From Rhodospirillales bacterium (lineage in GTDB: Bacteria; Pseudomonadota; Alphaproteobacteria; Rhodospirillales; Thalassospiraceae), in contig JAHQVT010000001.1 of assembly GCA_019634165.1 (NCBI GenBank), positions 62,001 through 126,000 on the forward strand: a stretch of DNA of 64,000 bases, read 5' to 3'. The position numbers and the translations under genes were made by a program. Positions 36,221-45,940 of this stretch are shown piece by piece; position 1 is the stretch's first letter; each line of letters begins with the position of its first letter. The notes below the pieces were generated by a model. The model did not search any database and was not told where the DNA came from. It saw only the letters and a list, made by a program, of their open reading frames with translations.

Positions 36221-37234
36221 ATGGCTCTTCTCGAAGTAAAAAACCTGACAGTCGAGTTCGGCTCTGAAGACAAGCCGTTTCGTGCTGTTGATTCAGTAAG
36301 TTATTCCGTCGATCGTGGCGAAGTCCTTGGCATTGTCGGTGAATCGGGTTCGGGTAAATCGGTCTCGTCACTCGCCGTTATGGGACTGATCGACTTTCCG
36401 GGTCGTGTCACCGCAGATAGTCTGACCTTTGATGGTCAGGATCTTCTGGGCATGTCAGCGAAAAAACGCCGCCAGATCACGGGCAAAGACATTGCCATGA
36501 TCTTTCAGGATCCGATGTCGGCCCTTAATCCGTGCTTTACAGTCGAAGCCCAAATCATGGAGGCCCTTAAGGTCCATGAAGGGGGCACGAAAAAGCAGCG
36601 CCGTGAACGCACCCTTGATCTTTTGAATCAGGTTGGTATTCCTGATCCAAAATCGCGCATGACCGCCTATCCGCATCAGCTTTCAGGCGGCATGAGCCAG
36701 CGTATCGTCATTGCCATGGCGATTGCCTGTCAGCCGCGCCTTCTGATCGCGGATGAGCCGACCACGGCCCTTGATGTGACCATTCAGGCCCAGATCATTG
36801 ATCTTCTTCTGAAATTGCAGGAAGACAGCGATATGGGGCTTTTGCTGATCACGCATGATCTGGCACTGGTGTCCGAGGCCGCAAACCGCATTCAGGTCAT
36901 GTATGCCGGTCAACTGTTTGAAAGCGGTCCGGCCGATAGCATATTTGCTGCCCCACGCCATCCGTACACGCAGGCACTGCTTGAAGCGCTTCCTGAACGG
37001 TCCGAAGGCCATGATCGCCTGCGCACCATCCCCGGTGTGGTTCCGGGCCAGTATGACCGCCCGGCGGGCTGTCTTCTGGCACCGCGCTGCCGCTATGCCG
37101 ATGACAACTGCATTAAAAACCGCCCGGACGTCACTGATTTCAACGGACGCGATGTGCGCTGCTTCTATCCGCTAAATGACCAAGGCCAGCCGACGGGTCA
37201 AATAGACGGTCAATCAACCGGGGGGACGGTATAA
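36221..37234 (+). CDS. dppD: dipeptide ABC transporter ATPase DppD
   Basis: Cytoplasmic ATPase (337 residues). Walker [21 protein letters not shown]-loop [14 protein letters not shown], signature [16 protein letters not shown], Walker [13 protein letters not shown] and H-loop ITHDLALV are intact. The C-terminal oligopeptide/dipeptide extension ([15 protein letters not shown]) holds the cysteines that bind an iron-sulfur cluster in this family. The stop overlaps the dppF start by one base (37234). Confidence 0.95.
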   Translation: MALLEVKNLTVEFGSEDKPFRAVDSVSYSVDRGEVLGIVGESGSGKSVSSLAVMGLIDFPGRVTADSLTFDGQDLLGMSAKKRRQITGKDIAMIFQDPMSALNPCFTVEAQIMEALKVHEGGTKKQRRERTLDLLNQVGIPDPKSRMTAYPHQLSGGMSQRIVIAMAIACQPRLLIADEPTTALDVTIQAQIIDLLLKLQEDSDMGLLLITHDLALVSEAANRIQVMYAGQLFESGPADSIFAAPRHPYTQALLEALPERSEGHDRLRTIPGVVPGQYDRPAGCLLAPRCRYADDNCIKNRPDVTDFNGRDVRCFYPLNDQGQPTGQIDGQSTGGTV

Positions 37235-38229
37235 TGAGCTTTTTAGATACCAAACCCGGTATTCCGCTTTTGGAATCCGATGATCTTGTGCGCCACTACG
37301 ATGTAAATCGCGGTTTTGGCAAACCTAATGCAACGGTCAAGGCACTTGACGGGGTATCCTTTACCCTTGAAGCGCAAAAAACATTGGCTGTTGTCGGTGA
37401 GTCCGGTTGCGGTAAATCGACCCTTGGCCGTCAGTTGACCCTGATTGAAAAGCCAAGTGCCGGTGGCCTTAAGATCAATGGCGATGCCGTTGGCAATCTG
37501 AGCGACAAGGAAGCCAAACAGTTCCGCCGCACGGTTCAGATGATTTTCCAGAACCCTTATGGATCACTGAACCCGCGCAAAAAAGTCGGGCAGATTCTGG
37601 CCGAGCCGGTTTTGCTCAACATGGACCAACTGGGTCGCAAGGAACGCGAAGAACGTGTGCGCGACACCATGGCCAAGGTTGGCCTGCGTCCGGAATTCTA
37701 TCAGCGCTATCCCCATATGTTTTCGGGTGGTCAGCGTCAGCGTATTGCCATCGCCCGCGCACTGATCCTAGAGCCCAAAGTCATCGTTGCTGATGAACCG
37801 GTTTCGGCCCTTGATGTGTCGGTTCAGGCACAGGTTCTGAACTTGATGATGGACCTGCAAGAAGAGATGAATGTCGCTTATGTTTTCATCTCTCATGATC
37901 TTTCTGTCGTCAGACATATTGCAGATGACGTCATGGTGATGTATTTGGGGCGCGTCGCGGAAAAAGGACCGACCGAAGAAATATTCATCAAGCCGTTGCA
38001 CCCCTATACGCGGGCGCTTCTGGCATCGGCACCAAAGATCGATCCGACACAACGTGTAAAGGCAGAACCGCTTACCGGCGAGTTGCCTTCACCGATCAAT
38101 CCGCCATCGGGCTGTGCGTTTCATAAACGCTGCCCGTTTGCGACCGAGGAATGCGCAAAAGTTCGCCCAGAACTGCGCAATTTCGAAGGCCGCGAAGTGG
38201 CGTGCCATCGGGTCGAAGAAATCGCCTGA
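37234..38229 (+). CDS. dppF: dipeptide ABC transporter ATPase DppF
   Basis: Second ATPase (331 residues), pairs with DppD to drive peptide import. Walker A AVVGESGCGKSTLGRQL, Q-loop FQNPYGSLNPRKKV (the NPYGSLNPR form is typical of DppF/OppF), signature FSGGQRQRIAIARALI, Walker B VIVADEPVSALD, H-loop FISHDLSVV, and the C-terminal Cys cluster PSGCAFHKRCPFATEEC. Last gene of the dpp operon; about 110 bp separate it from the converging lysE-like gene. Confidence 0.96.
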   Translation: MSFLDTKPGIPLLESDDLVRHYDVNRGFGKPNATVKALDGVSFTLEAQKTLAVVGESGCGKSTLGRQLTLIEKPSAGGLKINGDAVGNLSDKEAKQFRRTVQMIFQNPYGSLNPRKKVGQILAEPVLLNMDQLGRKEREERVRDTMAKVGLRPEFYQRYPHMFSGGQRQRIAIARALILEPKVIVADEPVSALDVSVQAQVLNLMMDLQEEMNVAYVFISHDLSVVRHIADDVMVMYLGRVAEKGPTEEIFIKPLHPYTRALLASAPKIDPTQRVKAEPLTGELPSPINPPSGCAFHKRCPFATEECAKVRPELRNFEGREVACHRVEEIA

Positions 38230-38342
38230 GAACAGGCGATCGCCCGGATTGCCTAATAGGTTTTCCAGGTAGACAAGGGAGCAAGGGGGCGCGCTTTAAT
38301 AAAGCTGCGCCCCTGCGCATTTCAAAACTCACGCAGACAAGA

Positions 38343-38990
38343 TCAGGCCGTCGTGCGCGACCGGTCGGTAAAGGCCAGTAACACGCCTGCTGCGACCAGA
38401 AGTGTTCCAGAAACACGGTTCAGCATCCGCATATGGCGCGCTGACTTGATAAGCCCTTTGACCTGCCCACCCAACAAACCATAAATCAGCAAAATACTGC
38501 TTTCCATCGCAAGGAAGGTGCCCCCCATGACGCTAAATTGCGGGCCATAGGCCACCGCCGGATCAAGGAATTGTGGGAAAAAGGCGGTAAAGATCAAAAT
38601 GGCCTTGGGGTTGCCAATCGCTGTTAAGAACTCTGTCCGCGTAAGGGTAAAGGCGCCAGGATAAGCCATCAGGGCGGTTTGCCCGGTTGCCTCGTCAACG
38701 TCATTTACTTTGGCAAACCAGCTTTTGATGCCCAGCCAAACCAGATAAACCGCACCGACCCATTTAATGATCAGAAACGCCGTTTCACTGGCGGCCAAAA
38801 CCACACCAAGACCGGTCGCGGTAATCGCAATCATGATGGCAAAGGCAACAATCCGGCCAATGCCGCCAACAGCCGCAGACAACACGCCGTATCGCGCACC
38901 ATTAAACATCGCCAGAAGGTTATTGGGACCGGGCACCATCGTCAAAGCGAAAGCCGCCCCGGCAAAAAAGAGCCAGGTATCAAACTGCAT
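38343..38990 (-). CDS. LysE-family amino acid exporter
   Basis: 215-residue inner-membrane exporter of the LysE/RhtB superfamily, which expels excess amino acids such as lysine, threonine or homoserine lactones. Six hydrophobic helices; N-terminal family signature MVPGPNNLLAMFNGARYG (about residues 18-35) and the VWLGIKSWFA and GNPKAILIFTAFFPQFLDP segments fit. ATG at 38990 lies eight bases after AGGA; an in-frame start at 39020 lacks support. Lying beside a peptide importer it may relieve amino acid overload, but that is inference. Confidence 0.92.
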   Translation of the reverse strand: MQFDTWLFFAGAAFALTMVPGPNNLLAMFNGARYGVLSAAVGGIGRIVAFAIMIAITATGLGVVLAASETAFLIIKWVGAVYLVWLGIKSWFAKVNDVDEATGQTALMAYPGAFTLTRTEFLTAIGNPKAILIFTAFFPQFLDPAVAYGPQFSVMGGTFLAMESSILLIYGLLGGQVKGLIKSARHMRMLNRVSGTLLVAAGVLLAFTDRSRTTA

Positions 38991-39072
38991 GGGGCTATTC
39001 CTGTATATCGGGATCGACAAAGCCGCCTAGGCGTCGAACCCAAGTTGGTGACAGGATGATTTCGCCTGAAAA

Positions 39073-39579
39073 TCAGTCGCGCGTCAATGCGCCAATCATG
39101 TCCGATGCAGCGGGCCATTTCGAACTGAGTACTGAACGTTTGCCCATCGAAAAATCGGCAAAGTCAAAACCCGGTGCAACGGTACATCCCAACAGGGAAA
39201 ATTTCCCACCCGGTTTAAGGCGCGCCCCCTGCCAGACATTCTTGGGCACCACCATTTGCGGCCTCTGTCCAGCCAAAAGGTCTGATCCGATTTCAACCAA
39301 TTTGTGGCTGCCATCATCAAACAATTGAAGCTGCTCGACAGCATCGCCCAGATAATGATGGAACACCTCGTCGCTGGTCAGGATATGCATGCCTGAAAAG
39401 GTATCAGGTGTCAGAAGATAATAGATCGCCGTTCCCGTGCTTCGAACCCCAAGATACCGGTGCCCCGGATTACAGGTTTCAAACGCACGGAATGTCTCGG
39501 CATAAAAACCACCTTCTGGGTGGGGCTTTAAGCCAAGTTTTTCGATCAGATCGTCAATCGTGATGTTGTTTTCTGACAT
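39073..39579 (-). CDS. cupin-fold protein, DUF985 family
   Basis: 168 residues of the cupin_5 (DUF985) family. Marker segments: LKPHPEGGFYAETFRA at the N-terminus, STGTAIYYLLTPDTFSGMH, SDEVFHHYLGDAVEQLQLF, VVPKNVWQGARLKPGGKFSL and GCTVAPGFDFADFSM. These map to the double-stranded beta-helix core; family members have been linked to sugar-nucleotide or RmlC-like folds, with enzymatic role mostly unknown. Encoded alone between the LysE gene (82 bp) and the copper chaperone, all on the minus strand. Confidence 0.9.
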   Translation of the reverse strand: MSENNITIDDLIEKLGLKPHPEGGFYAETFRAFETCNPGHRYLGVRSTGTAIYYLLTPDTFSGMHILTSDEVFHHYLGDAVEQLQLFDDGSHKLVEIGSDLLAGQRPQMVVPKNVWQGARLKPGGKFSLLGCTVAPGFDFADFSMGKRSVLSSKWPAASDMIGALTRD

Positions 39580-39626
39580 GACCGGTTCCCTCTGAGCAAC
39601 GGCGATAACACCCGCTCATCATGACG

Positions 39627-39659
39627 AAAAAAGGGAGAAGGCGCAAACCTTCCCCCCTT
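39627..39659 (-). terminator. terminator of the PCuAC copper chaperone gene
   Basis: On the minus strand AAGGGGGGAAGG (39659-39648) pairs with CCTTCTCCCTT (39641-39631) around six bases with one mismatch/bulge, followed by TTTT. Lies 39 bp past the stop. Confidence 0.75.
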
Positions 39660-39697
39660 AAATATCTTGGTCTAAAAGACCGGCCGCCAAAGATCGC

Positions 39698-40246
39698 TTA
39701 TTGCTGTGGCTGCATCATGTTTCCGTGCTGGCCTTGCCCCATATGGCCGGGAACCTGGCCCTGCCCCATATGATCTTGACCCATATGACCATGCCCCGTC
39801 CCTGACGGGCCTTTGCCCATTGGCGCGACAACTTCGATCATAAGCGGGATGTCACCGGCCTTTTCAAATTCCAGCGTTACACTGACCATCTCGCCTTCGA
39901 CCAGCGGCTTTTTCAAACCAATCAGCATGACGTGATAGCTGCCTGGCTGGAACAGAACGCCACCATGCATCGGCACTTCAACACCGCCTTGGACTTCACG
40001 CATCTTCATCACGTTGTTTTCCATGATGTGCGTATGAAGTTCGGTGCGATCGGCCAGATCACTGCGAACGCCAATGATACGATCCGCAGGACCGGAATTG
40101 ATCACTTGGAAAAAGGCAGCGCCATTGCGCACCTGACCGATAGAGGCTTTCGCCCAGGCATCTTTAATTTCGATATCCGCAGCAAAGGCATTGGAAACAG
40201 TAAACAGCGACGCCAGAGTCGCAATAACAGCAAACAGTTTTTTCAT
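39698..40246 (-). CDS. periplasmic PCu(A)C copper chaperone with Met/His-rich tail
   Basis: 182 residues. Signal peptide (KKLFAVIATLASLFTVSNAFA, cleaved before ADIEIKD), then a PCu(A)C domain carrying the Cu(I) ligands of the H(M)x10Mx21HxM type: HTHIMENNVMKMREV and HGGVLFQPGSYHVMLIG. PCuAC proteins deliver copper to the CuA centre of cytochrome oxidase. The last ~35 residues add a repeated Gly-His-Met-Gly-Gln tail (GHGHMGQDHMGQGQ and on) that could hold extra copper; this is coded by near-repeats at about 39728-39795. Start ATG 40246 with GGA eight bases upstream; 40255 is possible. A DUF2946 gene lies directly upstream. Confidence 0.93.
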   Translation of the reverse strand: MKKLFAVIATLASLFTVSNAFAADIEIKDAWAKASIGQVRNGAAFFQVINSGPADRIIGVRSDLADRTELHTHIMENNVMKMREVQGGVEVPMHGGVLFQPGSYHVMLIGLKKPLVEGEMVSVTLEFEKAGDIPLMIEVVAPMGKGPSGTGHGHMGQDHMGQGQVPGHMGQGQHGNMMQPQQ

Positions 40247-40312
40247 AAGTTTCATCCGTCTTTTGGGCCACCCGCAGGCCTGCCCGATTTCATCAATTGG
40301 TTTGGTTTGAAA

Positions 40313-40774
40313 TCAGACGGAATGTGGCGGCGCACGTGGTTGGCGACTGCGCGGAATTTCATGGCCTTTGGCAACGCCAGTCGCAGCGGCAAAGGTAACA
40401 TCGTGGCTTATGCTAACCGGTTCAACATATGGCAGACTGACATCAATCACAGCACCATGATGGGAGGCGCAAAGGGAACAGAAACCATGCCCTGCTGCCT
40501 GTGCCGGATGATCGGTGTTTTCTGAAGTCTCTGGGCCGTCTGGTCCAAGTGCGACGGTTTGAATACCATCGCCCGTACAGATCAGAATAACATTGCTACC
40601 GGGCGCGGCCTGCGCCCCGGAAACACCAACTCCACCGCCCAAAAGCAATGCCGGGATGAAACCCGATTGCGTTACACCGGCCAGCAAAATAACAAATGCC
40701 ATCACCCATGTCTGAACGACACGGCGCATTGAAAGGCGCAAAGGGACGTTTTGTTGGCGTCTGGTTGAAAGCAT
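40313..40774 (-). CDS. DUF2946-family protein
   Basis: 153 residues. A hydrophobic helix (about 24-55, WVMAFVILLAGVTQSGFIPA) follows a basic start, then CTGDGIQTVALGPDG and GHGFCSLCASHHG, the conserved Cys/His pattern of DUF2946. These small membrane or exported proteins often sit beside copper chaperone and TonB receptor genes and are thought to take part in copper handling. Here the PCuAC gene follows after 66 bp in the same direction, agreeing with that role. Biochemical function is not established. Confidence 0.85.
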   Translation of the reverse strand: MLSTRRQQNVPLRLSMRRVVQTWVMAFVILLAGVTQSGFIPALLLGGGVGVSGAQAAPGSNVILICTGDGIQTVALGPDGPETSENTDHPAQAAGHGFCSLCASHHGAVIDVSLPYVEPVSISHDVTFAAATGVAKGHEIPRSRQPRAPPHSV

Positions 40775-40864
40775 GGCACCGATATGCCCGATTTAATCTC
40801 TGCCTGCAATGACATTGATCAATGCCAAATTTACATCATTAGGTATCTCTGCCCCCTGACAGAC

Positions 40865-40896
40865 AAAAGGCCGGACGCATGAACGCCCGGCCTTTG
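40865..40896 (-). terminator. terminator of fumC
   Basis: AAAGGCCGG (40866-40874) pairs with CCGGCCTTT (40887-40895), 12-base loop that can pair further (GCG/CGC-like), followed on the minus strand by TTTTGTC. About 28 bp past the fumC stop. Confidence 0.85.
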
Positions 40897-40922
40897 GCTT
40901 CTGAGGTATCTGATCGTCTTGA

Positions 40923-42314
40923 TCAAATCATATCGCGCGCCTGAACCAGTTCATCGAACTTGTCCCCGTCAAGGAAGCCAAGTGCAATGGTTGCTTCTTT
41001 CAGGCTGGAGCGATCCTTATGCGCCTTTTTGGCAACCGCGGCGGCATTATCATAGCCAATATGGGGCGCCAAGGCCGTTACCAGCATCAAGCTTTGTTCG
41101 ACATAGTGATCAATCTTTTCCTGATCGGCCTCAAGACCGGCCACACAGTTATCAGCAAAGCTGACAGAGGCATCGGCAATCAGACGGATCGATTGCAGCA
41201 AGTTATAGATAATCACTGGCTTGAATACATTCAGATCAAGATGGCCATTGGCCCCGCCGACCGTCACGGCAACGTGGTTTCCCATTACCTGTGCACAAAC
41301 CATGGTAAGGGCTTCGGCCTGTGTTGGGTTCACTTTGCCCGGCATGATCGATGATCCCGGCTCGTTCGCCGGCAGGACAAGTTCGCCCAAGCCACAACGC
41401 GGACCAGAACCAAGCAGGCGAATATCATTGCCGATTTTCATCAAAGAGGTGGCCAGAACATTCATCACACCAGACATTTCAACACAGGCATCATGGGCGG
41501 CCAGTGCTTCAAACTTGTTTTCAGCAGTTTCAAAACCAAGACCGGTGATTTCAGAGACCTGTTTGGCAAATTCAACATCAAAGCCCTTTGGCGCATTCAG
41601 CCCCGTGCCAAGGGCCGTGCCACCCTGTGCCAGCTTGCACAGGCGTTTCATCGCATCATCAATGCGATCCAGCCCCAAGGCAATTTGGGCGGCATATCCG
41701 GAAAATTCCTGTCCCAACGTCAAAGGAACGGCATCCTGCATATGGGTCCGGCCAATTTTGACAATATCGGCAAAGGCCGAAACTTTGGTATCCAATGCCT
41801 TGCGCAAATGGATCAATGCCGGTTTCAGCGTGGTTTCAATTTCAACAACAGCGGCAATGTGCATTGCGGCTGGGAAACTATCATTGGATGACTGCCCACG
41901 GTTGACGTGATCATTTGGATGTACGGGATCACGCAGTCCCATTGGCTTGCCCAAAATTTCACAAGCCCGGTTGGCAATCACTTCGTTGGTATTCATGTTG
42001 GTTTGGGTGCCCGACCCGGTTTGCCAAACAACCAGCGGAAAATGATCAAGCAATTTACCATCGACAACCTCGATCGCAGCCGCCTCAATCGCGCGGGCCA
42101 AATCCCGATCCAGATTGTCCAATGCGGCGTTGGCGCGCGCAGCAGCCAGTTTTTGCACCCCAAATGCCTTGATCAAGGCATCAGGCATCCGCTCGCCACC
42201 AATACGGAAATTCTGTCTGGAACGCTGCGTTTGCGCCCCCCAATACCGGTCTGCTGGCACTTCGATTGCGCCCATGGTGTCGTGTTCGGTACGGGTGGTC
42301 ACTTGATTGGTCAC
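40923..42314 (-). CDS. fumC: fumarate hydratase, class II
   Basis: TCA-cycle enzyme that interconverts fumarate and malate; iron-independent, homotetrameric. 463 residues, standard length. Signatures: [20 protein letters not shown] at the start, [39 protein letters not shown], and the fumarase/aspartase signature [13 protein letters not shown] with the flexible SS loop. Start is GTG at 42314, eight bases after GGAGGA, a clear Shine-Dalgarno; no ATG fits the family N-terminus. Single-gene unit with its own terminator. Confidence 0.97.
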   Translation of the reverse strand: MTNQVTTRTEHDTMGAIEVPADRYWGAQTQRSRQNFRIGGERMPDALIKAFGVQKLAAARANAALDNLDRDLARAIEAAAIEVVDGKLLDHFPLVVWQTGSGTQTNMNTNEVIANRACEILGKPMGLRDPVHPNDHVNRGQSSNDSFPAAMHIAAVVEIETTLKPALIHLRKALDTKVSAFADIVKIGRTHMQDAVPLTLGQEFSGYAAQIALGLDRIDDAMKRLCKLAQGGTALGTGLNAPKGFDVEFAKQVSEITGLGFETAENKFEALAAHDACVEMSGVMNVLATSLMKIGNDIRLLGSGPRCGLGELVLPANEPGSSIMPGKVNPTQAEALTMVCAQVMGNHVAVTVGGANGHLDLNVFKPVIIYNLLQSIRLIADASVSFADNCVAGLEADQEKIDHYVEQSLMLVTALAPHIGYDNAAAVAKKAHKDRSSLKEATIALGFLDGDKFDELVQARDMI

Positions 42315-42666
42315 GATAAAAGTCCTCCGTGTCAGAATATAAACTGACCGGGGCGGGATACCCGGCGCGACAGCCGTGATGCTGACTGTCGATCAGGAAT
42401 ATGGTTCGGAACTAAGCGGAAGGCAAATGCAAATGCGATTGATTTGCGAATACTGCCACCAATTAAGGCGGCCTGCACCGCAGAAGATGTTTTATGGCGC
42501 AGAACAAAGCTTGGTCTTGGGATGCTGCCTGATCAGATCAATGGCATTCAAAACTGGTTTGCCGCCCAAGCCCGATCTGATCGGGCTGCGCAATAATTCA
42601 AAAGGAAAGGCGATGAAACTTTCACCGCCTTTTGCTTATTAGATTATATGAACCGAACCGATGCCG
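42315..42666. other. intergenic region between gshA and fumC, about 350 bp
   Basis: Holds the gshA terminator hairpin (42607-42631) at one end and the fumC leader with GGAGGA at the other. An 88-codon open frame on the plus strand in between has no ribosome site and ends inside the terminator, so it is not called. Confidence 0.6.
42600..42631 (-). terminator. probable gshA terminator
   Basis: A 25-base near-perfect hairpin (42607-42631, 11 bp including one G-T pair, 3-base loop), followed on the minus strand by TCCTTTTG-like T-rich sequence. About 36 bp past the gshA stop. Confidence 0.65.
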
Positions 42667-44037
42667 TTAATAGGCATATTCCTTGAACAACGGATCAACT
42701 GAGCCGTTCCATTCGGTTTCATATTTATCCAAAAATTCTTCGGCCAAAGTACGTCCGCTTTCTGCGACATCTTCAAGACCGTCAAGGAAGTGGCTTTCAT
42801 CGTCGCCATAGCTGTCCATGCGACCCCGGCTTTTAAGGCCTTGTTTGGAGATCGCGACAACATCTTTTGCCAGATCCTGAACCGTACCGTTCTTGAACTT
42901 GGTCGCAAGGGCGGTGCGCGGAACATCACTTCGCAATGCTTCACGTTCTGCCGGGCTAAGGTCACTGACCAAATCCCAAGCCGCATCAAGGGCAACGTCA
43001 TCATAAAGCAAACCAACCCAAAGGGCCGGTAGCGCACAGATACGACGCCACGGGCCACCATCAGCACCGCGCATTTCAAGAAACGTCTTAAGACGCACTT
43101 CCGGAAACGCGGTGGTCATGTGATCCGACCAGTCATTCATGGTCGGGCGTTCGCCCGGCAACACATCAAGCTTGCCATTCATGAAGTCCCGGAACGACTT
43201 GCCGGCGGCATTAATGTATTTGCCATCGCGATAGACAAAATACATTGGCACATCAAGCATGTAATCGACATAACGCTCGAACCCAAAACCGTCTTCAAAG
43301 ACGAATGGCAGCATGCCGCAACGATCCGGATCGGTATCGGTCCAGACATTCGATCGCGCGGACAAGAACCCGCTTGGTTTGCCATCGACAAACGGGGACG
43401 CGGCAAATAATGCGGTCGCAACCGGCTGCAAGGCCAAGGAGGTTCTGAATTTCTTGACCATGTCGGCTTCGGACGAGAAGTCCAGATTGACCTGAATGGT
43501 CGAAGTCCGCAGCATCATATCCAGACCAAGCTTGCCGACTTTGGGCATATAGTCGCCCATAATCGCGTAGCGGCCTTTTGGCATCCACGGAATATCTTCG
43601 CGCTGCCATTTCGGCTGATGCCCGACGCCAAGCATATCAACGCCAAGATCACCGCAAATTTCGCGAATTTCATGAAGGTGGGTATGCACTTCACCACAGG
43701 TCTGGTGAATGTTTTTAAGTGGGGCACCCGACAATTCGATCTGACCACCCGGTTCAAGCGAAACAGAACATTTGTCTTTGGTAAGGGCAATGACATTGCC
43801 GTTTTCAACAATTGGTTCCCAGTCAAAACGCGCCACAAGCGCGTTCAACAGGGCTTTGACACCACGATCACCTTCATAGGGAATGGGGCGAAGGTCATCG
43901 CGGGTAAAGGCAAATTTTTCGTGTTCGGTGCCGATGGCCCAGTCCTTTTTCGGCTTACAGCCGGACTCAAACCATTCGACAAGCTGACGCCGGCTTTCAA
44001 TTACCGGGCTGTCACCAGTGGAGGCGCTGACAGTCAT
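42667..44037 (-). CDS. gshA: glutamate-cysteine ligase (plant/alphaproteobacterial type)
   Basis: First step of glutathione synthesis, joins glutamate and cysteine with ATP. 456 residues of the GCS2 family found in plants and alphaproteobacteria, unlike the E. coli type. Signatures: [14 protein letters not shown] (metal and substrate site), [45 protein letters not shown] and [22 protein letters not shown] at 44037 with GGGGAAG upstream; the open frame before it has only a TTG. It starts 11 bp after the rsmE stop and is likely co-transcribed with rsmE. gor in this window completes the glutathione cycle. Confidence 0.96.
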   Translation of the reverse strand: MTVSASTGDSPVIESRRQLVEWFESGCKPKKDWAIGTEHEKFAFTRDDLRPIPYEGDRGVKALLNALVARFDWEPIVENGNVIALTKDKCSVSLEPGGQIELSGAPLKNIHQTCGEVHTHLHEIREICGDLGVDMLGVGHQPKWQREDIPWMPKGRYAIMGDYMPKVGKLGLDMMLRTSTIQVNLDFSSEADMVKKFRTSLALQPVATALFAASPFVDGKPSGFLSARSNVWTDTDPDRCGMLPFVFEDGFGFERYVDYMLDVPMYFVYRDGKYINAAGKSFRDFMNGKLDVLPGERPTMNDWSDHMTTAFPEVRLKTFLEMRGADGGPWRRICALPALWVGLLYDDVALDAAWDLVSDLSPAEREALRSDVPRTALATKFKNGTVQDLAKDVVAISKQGLKSRGRMDSYGDDESHFLDGLEDVAESGRTLAEEFLDKYETEWNGSVDPLFKEYAY

Positions 44038-44048
44038 AAGGGCTTCCC

Positions 44049-44849
44049 CTAATTTCTCGTAACAGGTCGGTGAGACCAATCGCCGATGCGATCTTGAAAT
44101 ACAGTCAATGCAGCAATTGCCGCCGTCTCGGCACGCAGGATGCGCGGGCCAAGGCTTACAGGCGTCGCAAAAGGCTGTTTGCGGATATGTTCAAGTTCGT
44201 CGGCGCTAAAGCCGCCTTCGGGTCCAATTACGATTGCATGGTTAATAACATTGGTATTGTCGATAACCGAGCCAGCGCCCTTTGCCAATAGCTGACTTAA
44301 CACATCACCAATTGGTGACCCGGTTCCTGTTTCATCACAGAACAAAAGATGGTGACTTTCCGCGGCATTTGCGACCCAATCAAGCAACCGCACAGGTTGG
44401 CAAATTTCAGGCACAGTCAGGCGTTCACACTGCTCGGCGGCCTCGATCACCTGTGACCGAAGTCGATCAAGGCGCACCTTGTCGGTGATACCGTGCTGGG
44501 TAATGACCGGCTGTAATCTTTCGACCCCAAGTTCGACCGCCTTTTCAATCAGGAAATCAAGACGTTGCTTTTTGATCGGCGCAAAAACAAGAGTCGGACC
44601 AGCTTCATTGCCCTGTTCGCGCAATTGGCGCTCGGCTGTGATCCGGCCTTTCTTTTTGCGAAGTTCGCTGATCGTCCCTAGCCACTCGCCATCTTGGCCG
44701 TTAAAAATCTTAACTGGCGTTCCGGGCTTGAGCCGCATCACATGTTCAAGGTAATGAGATTGTTCAGGCGCAAGTTCGATCTCGCAACCCGGCGTGATAG
44801 GGTCATGGACGAAAAGGCGCTGACGGGCACGGGTAGCATCTGCAGTCAT
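44049..44849 (-). CDS. rsmE: 16S rRNA (uracil-1498-N3)-methyltransferase
   Basis: SPOUT-fold methyltransferase that methylates U1498 of 16S rRNA. 266 residues. The N-terminal PUA-like domain (RLFVHDPI to AERQLREQG, residues 10-80) is followed by the knotted domain with [32 protein letters not shown], the SAM-site [16 protein letters not shown] and [20 protein letters not shown], all diagnostic of RsmE. ATG at 44849 lies six bases after GGGGA. Divergent from ubiA and upstream of gshA. Confidence 0.96.
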   Translation of the reverse strand: MTADATRARQRLFVHDPITPGCEIELAPEQSHYLEHVMRLKPGTPVKIFNGQDGEWLGTISELRKKKGRITAERQLREQGNEAGPTLVFAPIKKQRLDFLIEKAVELGVERLQPVITQHGITDKVRLDRLRSQVIEAAEQCERLTVPEICQPVRLLDWVANAAESHHLLFCDETGTGSPIGDVLSQLLAKGAGSVIDNTNVINHAIVIGPEGGFSADELEHIRKQPFATPVSLGPRILRAETAAIAALTVFQDRIGDWSHRPVTRN

Positions 44850-44909
44850 GTAGGTCCCCAAAGCCGTTTTACGGCATCTTGAAAAAGTTTTTTGTTAGAT
44901 AGGCCAATT

Positions 44910-45863
44910 ATGACACAGGTCAACCAACCAATACAGAATACCAAGAACGATATGCCTGCGGACGGTTGGATTGATCGGCTCATGCCCCCTTCTGTTCGGC
45001 CCTATCTGAAACTTTTGCGCTTGGACCGCCCGATTGGAACGTGGCTTTTGCTGTTGCCGTGCTGGTGGTCTACCGCCATGGCCGGTGGCCTTAGCCCGGA
45101 TATCACCGCCAAGCAGATCGTCATCATGATGGCGCTGTTTGGAGTTGGCGCAATCATCATGCGCGGGGCTGGTTGTGTCATCAATGATCTGGCTGATCGT
45201 AACTTTGACGGCAAAGTTGAACGCACCACAACGCGCCCGCTGCCCAGTGGGCAGGTCAAAGTATGGCAGGCATTGCTGTTTCTCGGCTTCATGATGCTAC
45301 TCGGTCTGGCCATTTTGGTTCAGTTCCGGGTTGAAGCGATTATTGTCGGCATCTGTTCGATCCCGATCATTATCACCTATCCGTTCATGAAGCGGATCAC
45401 CTATTGGCCACAAGCCTGTCTTGGCCTTGCCTTTAACTGGGGCGCACTTGTTGGATGGGCTGCGGTCACTGGTACGGTCGAACCGGCCGCAATTGCCATG
45501 TATGCCGCAGGCTTTTTCTGGACGCTGGGCTATGACACGATCTATGCCCATCAGGACAAGGTTGATGATGAAAAGATCGGTTTGAAATCTTTGGCCTTAC
45601 GACTGGGCGATGCCACGCCGAAATGGGCCAAGGGTTTCTACACCATGACCACCTTGTTGCTGGGTATTTCCGGAATGCTGGCCGATTTGCACTGGTCGTA
45701 TTTTGTCTTGCTTGGCCTTGCTGGCATTCATTTGGGATGGCAGGTTGCAACGGTTAAACTTGATGATGCGGCCAATTGCCTAAGACGGTTCAAATCAAAC
45801 CGGGACTACGGATTATTGGTTCTTGCTGCAATTGTCATTTCCCATTTGATCGCGATTGCATGA
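44910..45863 (+). CDS. ubiA: 4-hydroxybenzoate polyprenyltransferase
   Basis: Attaches the polyprenyl chain to 4-hydroxybenzoate in ubiquinone biosynthesis; integral inner-membrane enzyme with eight to nine helices, 317 residues. Both aspartate-rich magnesium motifs are present: NDLADRNFDGKVERT (near residue 93) and YDTIYAHQDKVDDEKIGLKS (near 205), with LRLDRPIGTWLLLLPCWWST at the N-terminus. ATG at 44910, with TAGG about seven bases upstream. Another ubiquinone gene, ubiD, is found 5 kb downstream. Confidence 0.96.
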   Translation: MTQVNQPIQNTKNDMPADGWIDRLMPPSVRPYLKLLRLDRPIGTWLLLLPCWWSTAMAGGLSPDITAKQIVIMMALFGVGAIIMRGAGCVINDLADRNFDGKVERTTTRPLPSGQVKVWQALLFLGFMMLLGLAILVQFRVEAIIVGICSIPIIITYPFMKRITYWPQACLGLAFNWGALVGWAAVTGTVEPAAIAMYAAGFFWTLGYDTIYAHQDKVDDEKIGLKSLALRLGDATPKWAKGFYTMTTLLLGISGMLADLHWSYFVLLGLAGIHLGWQVATVKLDDAANCLRRFKSNRDYGLLVLAAIVISHLIAIA

Positions 45864-45940
45864 TAACAGCAAAAATGGGGTTGGGTTTTTGAAATCGCAC
45901 ACCATCTGTCTGTTTTCGCGACATTTATAAGGGCGTGTTT

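Noticed and set aside
42376..42642. 88-codon plus-strand frame between gshA and fumC
   Set aside because: It ends inside the gshA terminator hairpin and has no ribosome site or recognisable motif.
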